Assembly (NCBI GenBank): GCA_002311835.1
Contig: DBZY01000006.1
Location: 351-5,746 of the forward strand
Origin: Proteobacteria bacterium UBA1148
Lineage (GTDB): Bacteria; Pseudomonadota; Gammaproteobacteria; Steroidobacterales; Rariloculaceae
Direction of reading: 5' to 3'
DNA: 5,396 nt
Part shown: positions 1 through 5,127 of the stretch, piece by piece
Layout: each line of letters opens with the position of its first letter
Numbering within the stretch: position 1 is the stretch's first letter
Translations under genes and position numbers: made by a program
The notes under the pieces: generated by a model
Told to the model about the DNA's origin: nothing
Databases searched by the model: none
What the model saw: the letters and a program-made list of their open reading frames with translations, nothing else

Positions 1-102
1 GAAGTGACTAAGATGTCTTGGCGTCGTATTGGAAACGCCTTGGCGTTCGTGTACGGTGTAACCGGTCAACGGCCGCAGACACGGACACCGCTCGTTAGCT
101 AA
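1..102 (+). CDS. Possible C-terminal tail of an upstream gene (partial)
   Basis: Frame 1 is open from the first base of the window to a TAA at 100-102, giving about 33 residues ending TRTPLVS. The other two plus frames meet a stop within the first dozen bases. The piece is short, matches no family I recognise and has no visible start, so an open frame by chance is quite possible. If real, it would end 23 bp before the start of the ABM monooxygenase and could be cotranscribed with it. Confidence 0.2.
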   Translation, partial: EVTKMSWRRIGNALAFVYGVTGQRPQTRTPLVS

Positions 103-112
103 CTCTGGCGAT

Positions 113-120
113 GGAAGGAG
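113..120 (+). promoter_or_regulatory. Ribosome binding site that sets the ABM monooxygenase start
   Basis: GGAAGGAG lies five bases before the ATG at 126. An earlier in-frame ATG at 111 overlaps this site and has no comparable purine-rich sequence before it, so translation most likely begins at 126 rather than 111. Confidence 0.7.
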
Positions 121-125
121 AACCC

Positions 126-419
126 ATGGGCGTTGCCATTTTACTCGAGATGCACATCAAGCCGGAATGCATTGAGGATGTCAAAGCGTTTATGAAAGAC
201 AATCTGGGCGATACGCGGTCTTACGAGGGATGCCGAGGTTTGGACGTCTATGACAACATGGACGAAACCGGAAACCTCGTGATCTACGAACGTTGGGATT
301 CCCGCCCCCATTACGAAAGATATTTTGCCTGGCGTACGGATAGCGGCGCCCTCGATCGAATGGCGCCGATGCTGAGGAAGCCCCTGAGTATTCGGTATTT
401 CGAGCCCGTCGACGTCTGA
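126..419 (+). CDS. Putative quinol monooxygenase, ABM (antibiotic biosynthesis monooxygenase) domain, YgiN type
   Basis: This encodes a 97-residue protein starting MGVAILLEMHIKPE. It looks like a single ABM domain, a small ferredoxin-like fold that usually works as a dimer in the cytosol. Supporting features are an N-terminal beta strand of alternating hydrophobic residues (AILLEMHIK), a helix of the 'ECIEDVKAFMKDNL' kind, the typical YEGCRGLDVY strand, and the LVIYERWDS strand followed by a helix with HYERYFAWR. Length is normal for the family. Characterised relatives oxidise quinols or polyketide-type aromatics without a bound cofactor, while others only act on reactive small molecules, so the substrate cannot be predicted. 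The ATG at 126 is chosen because of the ribosome binding site at 113-120. It ends with TGA at 417-419, 121 bp before a broken glyoxalase-like gene on the same strand. The frame has no internal damage. Confidence 0.82.
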   Translation: MGVAILLEMHIKPECIEDVKAFMKDNLGDTRSYEGCRGLDVYDNMDETGNLVIYERWDSRPHYERYFAWRTDSGALDRMAPMLRKPLSIRYFEPVDV

Positions 420-540
420 GGGCGGTACAATTGTTTGAAGCTGTTTGCCGAGTCTCTTAGTCCGGCTGCGCCTCGGGATCGTTTACCGTTGACGTCTCAG
501 CAAGGTGACAGCCGGAGTCTTCAACGTCGGAAAGAGGTAT

Positions 541-615
541 ATGATCCAGTCTATTTTTCGCATTAACGTGAACGTTACGGATTTTGTACGCTCGCATTCC
601 CATTGGGAAACATTG
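541..615 (+). pseudogene. N-terminal remnant of a glyoxalase/bleomycin-resistance (VOC) family gene
   Basis: An ATG at 541, preceded by AAAGAGG at 531-537 (only three bases away, rather close), starts MIQSIFRINVNVTDFVRS and continues HSHWETL. This is the usual opening of VOC-fold proteins: a first beta strand (SIFRINVNV), the 'TDF.RS' turn and a helix that in relatives reads like 'LAFYETLGF'. VOC proteins bind a metal and act on small molecules such as methylglyoxal-thiol adducts, or sequester drugs. After about residue 25 the resemblance stops, although the frame stays open to 723. The rest of the domain is missing: from 669 the DNA is a terminase gene read on the other strand. I infer the gene was truncated when phage-like DNA arrived or when the region was rearranged. 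The assignment rests on few residues. Confidence 0.45.
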
Positions 616-668
616 TTTTCGGTTTCCGGCAAATGCATGCCGAACATCCACGATACGGCAAAGTCTTG

Positions 669-985
669 TCAGCGCTCGACTCCTCCACTGCCATTGACGA
701 GATCCATGGTGGCCCGGCTTTGAACAGCATCAGCTTGGTCTCGGTAGCGGACGTTAATCTCACGCAGACGTTTGAGCACCTCGTCAACCGTGATTTCTGT
801 ACGGTCTGATGCTGCGTTCTGCGCCGTCTGGATCGCCGCCTGAATGTTAGGTTTGCCAAGTTCTCACAGCCGATGGCACGCGCCGTCTTCTTGGAATAGC
901 CCGAGCGGGCGGCCGGCGCGGTGACGTTCATGTCAATCAGGTACTCGCGCACAAAGCGCTCTTGCTTGGCGGTTAAACTACTCAT
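669..985 (-). pseudogene. Phage terminase small subunit, frameshifted remnant
   Basis: The ATG at 985 opens MSSLTAKQERFVREYLIDMN, then VTAPAARSGYSKKTARAIGCENLA. This is the classic start of the Terminase_2-type small subunit, which recognises phage DNA and brings in the large subunit for packaging. KQERFVREYL and ARSGYSKKTA lie in the N-terminal DNA-binding helices. At GCENLA the frame breaks: one A is missing from a run that should give GCA AAA CCT (plus-strand T run at 852-854). Restoring it continues the protein as KPNIQAAIQTAQNAASDRTE, then ITVDEVLKRLREINVR, down to a TGA at 671-669 (about 105 residues). The segment from KPNIQAAI to VLKRL matches the family well; the last 30 or so residues look degraded. 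No large terminase or portal gene follows downstream, so this is an isolated phage relic. Confidence 0.72.
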
Positions 986-1078
986 GAGCGCATTATAGAT
1001 CGGGAGACCCGGTTTCGCGCCTAACGCTCGCGCTGGTGCGGGGTTGCTGGTGTTTGGCGTTGGGAAGGACGTGACTAT

Positions 1079-1225
1079 ATGAAAACGGCGATCACCCTTG
1101 CTGGGATCTGGCTCTCTGTATGTTTCCCCAGCATTGAATTAGGAAATCGGATTCTTGCAATGATTGACGAAAGTGCCAGAGGTAGGGTCTGGTGGTGTTC
1201 CGCCAGGACCTACTCGCCTGCGTGA
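1079..1225 (+). CDS. Small ORF with signal-peptide-like start, possibly a truncated exported protein
   Basis: An ATG at 1079 is preceded by GGGAAGGA at 1062-1069 with nine bases of spacing, a good ribosome binding site. It encodes 48 residues beginning MKTAITLAGIWLSVCFPS. One Lys is followed by about 15 mostly hydrophobic residues, which resembles a Sec signal peptide. The remainder (IELGNRILAMIDES and on to a TGA at 1223-1225) is not recognisable and contains no CxxCH haem motif. It may be a true small membrane or exported peptide. It may also be the 5' end of a larger exported gene whose body was replaced by the minus-strand mobile DNA that starts at 1274. A cytochrome-like tail on the same strand at about 2490-2578 is a candidate for the missing end, but that link is speculation. 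Confidence 0.35.
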   Translation: MKTAITLAGIWLSVCFPSIELGNRILAMIDESARGRVWWCSARTYSPA

Positions 1226-1273
1226 AGCCAACGACCCGCACATTGCTGTAGCCAACAGTTTCTTACGAGTCCC

Positions 1274-2093
1274 TCACTGCGCTTCGCTCAATAGCTCCAC
1301 CAGCAACTCTCTCTCGGCATCTTCAGTCTCTCTCACCGTCTCTAAGGCCGCCATATCCATGCGGGCTTCGACCTCCGTGACGAGTCGGGTACGCAGTATA
1401 TCAATAGGGAGCGCGTCCAACTCTACCGAGACATCGCCGTGCTTTTCGACAAACGCCTTGCGGTGCGAGTCTGTCGGTTTGGTGTAATCCGGGGGTAAAT
1501 TGTACTGCCTTATATCCGCAGCAGTCAGGGCGCACTTGATAAGTTCGGCAGCGCAGTCGAGTCGCTCTCGCAGGCTGCGTACCATGTCCTCCCCGCTGGG
1601 GTCGAAATCGCCAAAGTACAGGATAGTTGGCGGCTTTGCCACTTGGTACCGTACGGTCGCGTTGTGGATCGAGTCCCAGCCGTCGTACCCGCGGGCTACG
1701 CGCAGCGTGACCCCGTACGCATCAAGCGTCTTCTCAAAGATGCCCGACAATACGTCCTTCTCTAACCACACTTTGATGTACCGCTTTTGCTCCGGCCCGA
1801 CATTGCGCCGTTAGGATCGTTGTAATGTGCCGGCAAAAATCCGGGAGCCCGTCCCACATGGAAACCTGGCGTGGCCGGCGTAGTCGGTCCTCGATCTAAT
1901 GCCAGGGGATCTGCCCATCTAATCGTGCGTCAACGAGGGCTTTGCTGACGGCATGATATTGTGAGAGATTGTTTTTTATGACTTGTCCAGAAACGAGCTG
2001 ATAGTAAATTTGTCGCACCGTCATGGGATGGTGAGCAGCCGACATGGTGTACGCCTCTTCACGCAAGCGAAGCGTTTTTGGGAGTTTTGCCAT
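1274..2093 (-). pseudogene. Topo VI subunit A/Spo11-like 'Mini-A' protein, inactivated by two stops and a frameshift
   Basis: The N-terminal part starts at ATG 2093 (MAKLPKTLRLREEAY), with AAAGG about 10 bases upstream. It contains HPMTVRQIYYQL, which matches the 'T.R.iYY' motif carrying the catalytic tyrosine in the winged-helix CAP domain of type IIB topoisomerase A subunits. After GQIPWH a TAG at 1898-1896 replaces an expected Trp; the frame continues IEDRLRRPRQVSMWDGLPDF. Around the plus-strand A run at 1835-1839 the frame shifts by one net extra base. The new frame reads LQRS, a TAA at 1813-1811 (Tyr expected), then RRNVGPEQKRYIKVWLEKDV and ILYFGDFDPSGEDM, and ends LLSEAQ. The Glu of WLEKDV and the DFD pair are the Toprim metal-binding residues. 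Repaired, it is about 270 residues. Mini-A proteins occur on mobile elements without a B subunit and their role is unclear. Assignment to the fold is strong, the subfamily less so. Confidence 0.7.
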
Positions 2094-2174
2094 TATGAGT
2101 TGCCTTTACTGTATCCACACCCTTACAATGGCCGGCACCTTCATCGTTCTGCCTTCCCACTCACTGTTGAATTG

Positions 2175-2499
2175 TCAGATCCAGTCCACATACCTCACCA
2201 GTATTTCGGGCCAAGCGCCCAATTCTTCCAACGTTTGCCGGAGGCCTTGGCCCTCTGCCCACCAGTGATACTTCACGTTCGCATCACGTGGGACGATAAG
2301 TTCCCCCCGGCTGGTGAGATACGGGCGCGGATGGCGTGCCATTGCCGCCGGCACTCTAGCTTTGTGCTGTGTCAGCGCCGCCCGTAACGCTTCCGGTAGT
2401 TGCTCAGGGGGGGGGACTGACACGCAGCGTCCCAGCCTCGCCCGGTAAGAGCGAAACCCCACATTGCCAACATTGTTCCAGCAGCGCCGTGGTCGAGAA
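2175..2499 (-). pseudogene. Small mobile-element protein with TubC-N-like front and YHWW tail, frameshifted at a G run
   Basis: The C-terminal frame reads PPEQLPEALRAALTQHKARV, then RPYLTSRGELIVPRDANVKY, HWWAEGQGLRQTLEELGAWP and ILVRYVDWI, stopping at 2177-2175. Before the plus-strand run of nine G (2407-2415), the matching upstream protein lies in another frame: ALLEQCWQCGVSLLPGEAG, then TLRVSPPP. Eight G would join them. The joined start resembles the TubC N-terminal docking-like fold ('L...C...GV.L....G.LRV.....l...l...L..hK'). The tail with 'YHWW.gGQ...TL.ELGA' recalls a small protein family I associate with phage-like and integrated elements in uncultivated bacteria; function is not known to me. 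There is no ATG start, and the frame runs back to a stop near 2550, so the N-terminus may have been cut off at the junction with the cytochrome relic. It lies 81 bp upstream of the Mini-A gene on the same strand and was probably cotranscribed with it. Confidence 0.5.
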
Positions 2500-2578
2500 G
2501 TTTGGCGCAGGCTTGATTACGCTAGATAAGCAAAAGGTTATTATTGATTATCTTGTGGAACACTACGGACCGGAGTAA
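2490..2578 (+). pseudogene. C-terminal remnant of a c-type cytochrome gene
   Basis: The last 29 codons before TAA 2576-2578 read VVEKFGAGLITLDKQKVII and DYLVEHYGPE. This resembles the end of class I cytochrome c domains fused to or partnering quinoprotein dehydrogenases ('W..vv..m...G..lt.ee...i..YLa..fgp'). The haem-binding CxxCH and the axial Met region are absent; the sequence 5' of about 2490 belongs to the minus-strand TubC-N-like gene instead. The open frame extends further upstream (from 2369) but that part is a shadow of the other strand. I infer that the 3' end of a host cytochrome gene survived next to inserted DNA. The match is short and made from memory of the family, so confidence is moderate at best. 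Confidence 0.4.
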
Positions 2579-2616
2579 TAGAGACTGGCAGTTTGTTAGA
2601 GCTCAAATGAGGGGTC

Positions 2617-2708
2617 TGTCATTCTGAACCGAAGCAGCGCGAAGGTGAAGAATCTCTCAGGCGTACAGGACGAAGAGATTCTTCGTCGCGAGGCTCCTCA
2701 GAATGACA
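2617..2708. repeat. Palindromic REP/MITE-like element with 11-bp terminal inverted repeats
   Basis: TGTCATTCTGA at 2617-2627 is a perfect inverted match to TCAGAATGACA at 2698-2708. Nested inside, GAAGAATCTCT at 2647-2657 is a perfect inverted match to AGAGATTCTTC at 2674-2684. The segments between the paired arms (CGAAGCAGCGCGAAG against CGTCGCGAGGCTCC) pair partly. The whole 92 bp can fold into one long hairpin with a 16-base loop. Sequences of the type 'TGTCATTCTGAG...GAAGAATCTCT' are common dispersed intergenic repeats in several bacterial phyla. It sits between the cytochrome relic and the SDR gene, 62 bp before the SDR start, so it could affect the SDR leader transcript. Confidence 0.8.
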
Positions 2709-2756
2709 CGCATAGAATCGGTACTGAAAAAGTACGAGAGCAACAGCACAGATCTG

Positions 2757-2765
2757 AAAAGGGGG
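2757..2765 (+). promoter_or_regulatory. Ribosome binding site that sets the SDR start
   Basis: AAAAGGGGG lies five bases before the ATG at 2771. The same frame is open upstream to 2645, but those codons run through the palindromic repeat and show no SDR similarity. The start at 2771 also gives the usual distance of about a dozen residues to the TGASSGIG motif. Confidence 0.7.
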
Positions 2766-2770
2766 TCAGA

Positions 2771-3532
2771 ATGGCAGGACAGTTAGACGGGAAAGTCGCC
2801 CTGATTACGGGTGCAAGTTCTGGCATTGGGCGGGCGTCAGCCCTGGCCTTTGCACGCGAAGGGGCCAAGGTCGTGGTGGCAGACGTTGCGGTTGAGGGTG
2901 GAGAGGAAACTGTGCAACTAGTCAAGAATGCTGGGGGTGAGGCCATCTTTGTAAAAATCGATGTTTCGCAGGCGGCTGAGGTCGAGGCAATGGTGAACAC
3001 GACCATGACAACCTATGGCCGGCTAGATTACGCGCACAATAACGCTGGGATCGAAGGCATGGTTTTGACGCCTACGGCGGACTGGACCGAAGAGGCCTGG
3101 AACCAGATCATCAATATCAACCTCAAGGGTGTATGGTTGTGCATGAAGTACGAAATCCCCCACATGCTCAAGCAGGGTGAAGGGGCTATCGTGAATACGG
3201 CATCCATAGCCGGACTGGTTGGGAGCCGGTCTGCGGGCTATGGGGCCAGCAAACATGGGATTGTGGGGCTGACGAAAACTGCTGCGCTGGAATATGCCAA
3301 ATCAGGCGTTCGAGTCAACGCGGTCTGTCCCGGAATTATCCGCACACCCATGGTTCAGAGAAGTTTAGACCGTATGCCCGAACTCGAAGAACGGTTTATT
3401 GAGGTAGAGCCCATCGGACGCATAGGCAAACCCGAAGAAGTTGCTGAGGTTGCGGTGTGGCTGTGTTCGGATGCAGCCTCGTTTGTCACCGGACATGCTA
3501 TGACCGTAGATGGAGGATACGTAGCTCAGTAA
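2771..3532 (+). CDS. Short-chain dehydrogenase/reductase (classical SDR, NAD(H)-type)
   Basis: A complete 253-residue classical SDR, normal length, cytosolic. In order: TGASSGIG (residues 13-20) binds the dinucleotide; Asp38 at the end of the second strand (VVVADV) predicts preference for NAD(H) over NADP(H); Asp64 contacts adenine; NNAG is at 90-93; the catalytic tetrad is Asn117, Ser145, Tyr157 and Lys161 (YGASK); PG is at 187-188; and the C-terminal strand is TVDGGYVAQ. The family oxidises or reduces alcohols, ketones and sugars; the substrate loop (residues about 190-215, MVQRSLDRMPELEERF) resembles 3-oxoacyl-ACP-reductase/2,5-dichloro-cyclohexadienol-dehydrogenase-like members but does not fix the substrate. 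The ATG at 2771 follows a good ribosome binding site. The gene is convergent with the nuclease/oxidoreductase chimera, 12 bp away. An LLM-type oxidoreductase and an SDR are common neighbours in degradation gene clusters, so the two may once have been functionally linked. Confidence 0.93.
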   Translation: MAGQLDGKVALITGASSGIGRASALAFAREGAKVVVADVAVEGGEETVQLVKNAGGEAIFVKIDVSQAAEVEAMVNTTMTTYGRLDYAHNNAGIEGMVLTPTADWTEEAWNQIININLKGVWLCMKYEIPHMLKQGEGAIVNTASIAGLVGSRSAGYGASKHGIVGLTKTAALEYAKSGVRVNAVCPGIIRTPMVQRSLDRMPELEERFIEVEPIGRIGKPEEVAEVAVWLCSDAASFVTGHAMTVDGGYVAQ

Positions 3533-3544
3533 TCCTCTACGTAT
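3517..3544. terminator. Small hairpin between convergent genes, possible two-way terminator
   Basis: ATACGTAG (3517-3524) and CTACGTAT (3537-3544) form a perfect 8-bp stem with a 12-base loop. It spans the SDR stop codon and ends directly beside the stop codon of the convergent gene. The stem is A/T-rich and followed by only three T (3544-3546) on the plus strand, so it is a weak terminator if it acts as one. No other hairpin fits in the 12-bp gap. Confidence 0.3.
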
Positions 3545-4315
3545 TTACCGAAATTGACGAATCAGCTCAGCTCCCTTTTCCAAAATGGGCCATTGGATCT
3601 CAGGGGTGGCTGGCTCAATCAGAAAAACAATCCGTGTAAAGCCCAGATCAATGAGCTCGTGTAGCCTTTTGATTGCATTAGACGCTGCCTGCGCGTAGGC
3701 AGTTAAGACCCAGGTGATCACGGTTAAGTCGAATTCATCCATTACCCGTCCAACTCGGCCCGCTTCTGTTCTGATAGCTTCGAGCCCACCTGAGAGTTCG
3801 TCCAGCCCCTCGACCAAACCATCTACCGGAAACCAGCCATCGCAGTATTCGGCTATGCGCTTGGGTGACCACTTGGAACTGGCTTCTATGAATCCGGGAG
3901 GTCCTCCGGCGCTGATCGGCTTCGGCCAGCACCACATCGGATCAAAATTCACAATGGCGCCTCTTGCACGTGGCCCTATTCGATCGGTCGTTGCGATCAG
4001 GAGCTGGTAATCGATCTTTTCTTGGATTGATTCGGTGAGGAAAGAGTCTAGGTCGCCATTCGTGACGTAGTAGTCTTCGTCATAGCATTTGGCCTGAATG
4101 GCCCAGGTCTTCCCGTCGGCGTCTTGGGCTACTAGACCGATGCCGCAGTCGGGCCCCCAGCGGTGCGGCCAATCGTTCCACAGCCAGACGTTGCGCATCT
4201 GTGGAGCGAGGGTTGGGTCATGTTCGAGGATCCATTTGCAGACGCGCTCGAACGCTTTTCCACGTGTGTGGTTGTCTGGTGCAAACGTCTGGCGAAATGC
4301 GGCGAAGGTAGTCAT
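3545..4315 (-). CDS. Chimeric ORF: Mrr-like nuclease domain joined in frame to the C-terminal half of an LLM-class oxidoreductase
   Basis: A continuous 256-residue frame from ATG 4315 to TAA 3547-3545. Residues 1 to about 118 (MTTFAAFRQTFAPDNHTRGK, Glu23 in FERVCKW, VWLWNDWPHRWG, WAIQAKCYDED, LLIATTDRIG) match the Mrr_cat_2-type PD-(D/E)xK domain that sits at the front of large restriction-helicase proteins. The helicase that should follow is absent. From about residue 119 (IVNFDPMWCWPKP, GGPP, ASSKWSPKRIAEYCDGWFPV, RTEAGRVGR, LGFTRIVFLIEPA) the sequence is the second half of an LLM (luciferase-like, flavin or F420) oxidoreductase, whose N-terminal half of the barrel is missing. The join is near base 3962. 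The nuclease motif reads GPDCGIGLVA, with Gly60 where relatives have the metal-binding Asp, so cutting activity is doubtful. No clear ribosome binding site precedes ATG 4315. The absence of stops suggests a recent recombination or an expressed fusion; I think a degraded chimera more likely than a designed fusion. Confidence 0.72.
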   Translation of the reverse strand: MTTFAAFRQTFAPDNHTRGKAFERVCKWILEHDPTLAPQMRNVWLWNDWPHRWGPDCGIGLVAQDADGKTWAIQAKCYDEDYYVTNGDLDSFLTESIQEKIDYQLLIATTDRIGPRARGAIVNFDPMWCWPKPISAGGPPGFIEASSKWSPKRIAEYCDGWFPVDGLVEGLDELSGGLEAIRTEAGRVGRVMDEFDLTVITWVLTAYAQAASNAIKRLHELIDLGFTRIVFLIEPATPEIQWPILEKGAELIRQFR

Positions 4316-4875
4316 GGGTTTTTCGCCGTCAGATGTCCACGCCGTGCGTTGGGTTCAATGGTCAGCCCGTTGCCTAACATTTGCTAATCGCTTGGTCAAA
4401 AAACCGGGAGTCCTCGTCATTGAGTCCCATTCCCGGCAGCAACAACGTCACCGATTGTTTCGCAAGGCAGTTTCTGCTCACCCGATGCCGTGTTGATGCA
4501 GTTTGTGAGCCATCCGGATGCGGAAGCGTCACATGCCATGTCAACAATCCTCTTGTTCGTAGGGCCGCGACCAAGTAACTCTCGCAGGAGATAAATAAGA
4601 TAATCAAGCTCATCCAAGTTTTTCCGCCGCATATTGTGTCTTGGTTGGTGCCTATTCATTTGACCTGAGAGGCATATTGCGCCACGCAGCGTTTCCTCTA
4701 TCACTAGTTTGCAAGGACTCCTTCTCTACCAGACCATACGTCTTTGTGAACATGCGTTGGAGAAACGGGGAGATTAAGCCATCATGCAGCATTCGTTCCG
4801 TTCTTCTAGTGAGAACTCTACACAACTTTTGATTCTGGGCCGTATCAACGTCTCCAGAGGCTGACGGAGGTCAAC
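4316..4875. other. 560-bp stretch with no defensible gene
   Basis: Several open frames of 60-95 codons overlap here on both strands and none matches a family I recognise. The least unlikely is a minus-strand frame from GTG 4704 to 4417, whose middle reads NLDELDYLIYLLRELLGRG, an amphipathic-helix-like segment. It lacks a well-placed ribosome binding site (AGAAGGAG is about 15 bases from the GTG) and the C-terminal half looks random. I see no tRNA, CRISPR, insertion-sequence ends or clear promoter. GCCTAAC at 4371-4377 and GTTGGGT at 4347-4353 look like integron core sites but are in the wrong order for an attC site. Confidence 0.5.
4866..4871 (+). promoter_or_regulatory. Strong ribosome binding site before the ORF at 4876
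   Basis: GGAGGT ends four bases before ATG 4876, close to ideal sequence and spacing. It is the main reason to believe a gene begins, or once began, here. Confidence 0.5.
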
Positions 4876-5127
4876 ATGAAAGAAGGGCAGACTGGAGTAC
4901 TACCACAGAATACTCAGCTTCTAATCGATAGGGCTACACAACAGCTTGACGACTTACAACGGAGATCCGTCAAATCGCTATCCACGCCCGGCACGGCATC
5001 CCCAAGCTTCAACTACTTATTGGCAAATCGATTCAAGATCGATAAATTGAGCGGCCTCCAAGCCGCTGTATCTGTCTGGATGGCAGCTTATGATGAGGAT
5101 CTGCAGGTGCTGCTCGGACTCATCTAG
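4876..5127 (+). CDS. Hypothetical ORF, probably a truncated gene start running antisense into the ATPase
   Basis: It starts MKEGQTGVLPQNTQLLIDRA and continues TQQLDDLQRRSVKSL, 83 residues in all. The start has an excellent ribosome binding site, and residues 12-32 could form a helix. From base 5017 onward the frame overlaps, on the other strand, the well-supported C-terminus of an SMC-like ATPase, so the last 37 residues are very likely a shadow. In the other plus frame, bases 4970-5048 read TEIRQIAIHARHGIPKL, which looks more protein-like than the main frame there; a frameshift near 4965 is possible. I recognise no family. The reading I favour is the 5' end of a lost gene joined to the 3' end of a minus-strand gene. 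Confidence 0.3.
   Translation: MKEGQTGVLPQNTQLLIDRATQQLDDLQRRSVKSLSTPGTASPSFNYLLANRFKIDKLSGLQAAVSVWMAAYDEDLQVLLGLI

Noticed and set aside
986..997. TATAAT on the minus strand just before the terminase start
   Set aside because: It ends only six bases before the ATG, leaving no room for a leader with a ribosome binding site, and no -35 hexamer lies at the right distance.
1019..1065. Inverted pair GCCTAACGC and GCGTTGGGA resembling an integron attC site
   Set aside because: The pair is only about 45 bp overall, the right core lacks the final pyrimidine of GTTRRRY, the arms match 7 of 9, and no cassette structure or integrase is present.
1164..1814. Plus-strand open frames opposite the Mini-A gene
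   Set aside because: They are low-complexity Ser/Arg-rich translations with no family match, explained as shadows of the conserved minus-strand protein.
2721..2735. GTACT-GAAAA-AGTAC mini-hairpin before the SDR
   Set aside because: A five-base stem is expected by chance at this scale and is not followed by a T run.
2645..2770. Longer SDR starting upstream of 2771
   Set aside because: The extra residues come from the palindromic repeat, while the ATG at 2771 has a good ribosome binding site and gives the normal family length.
4347..4377. GTTGGGT and GCCTAAC core-like sites near the chimera start
   Set aside because: They are in the reverse order for one attC, too close for a cassette between two, and no partner core lies at the right distance.
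3714..4496. Plus-strand frames opposite and beyond the nuclease/LLM chimera
   Set aside because: They overlap the well-supported minus-strand frame antisense and have no ribosome binding sites or recognisable motifs.
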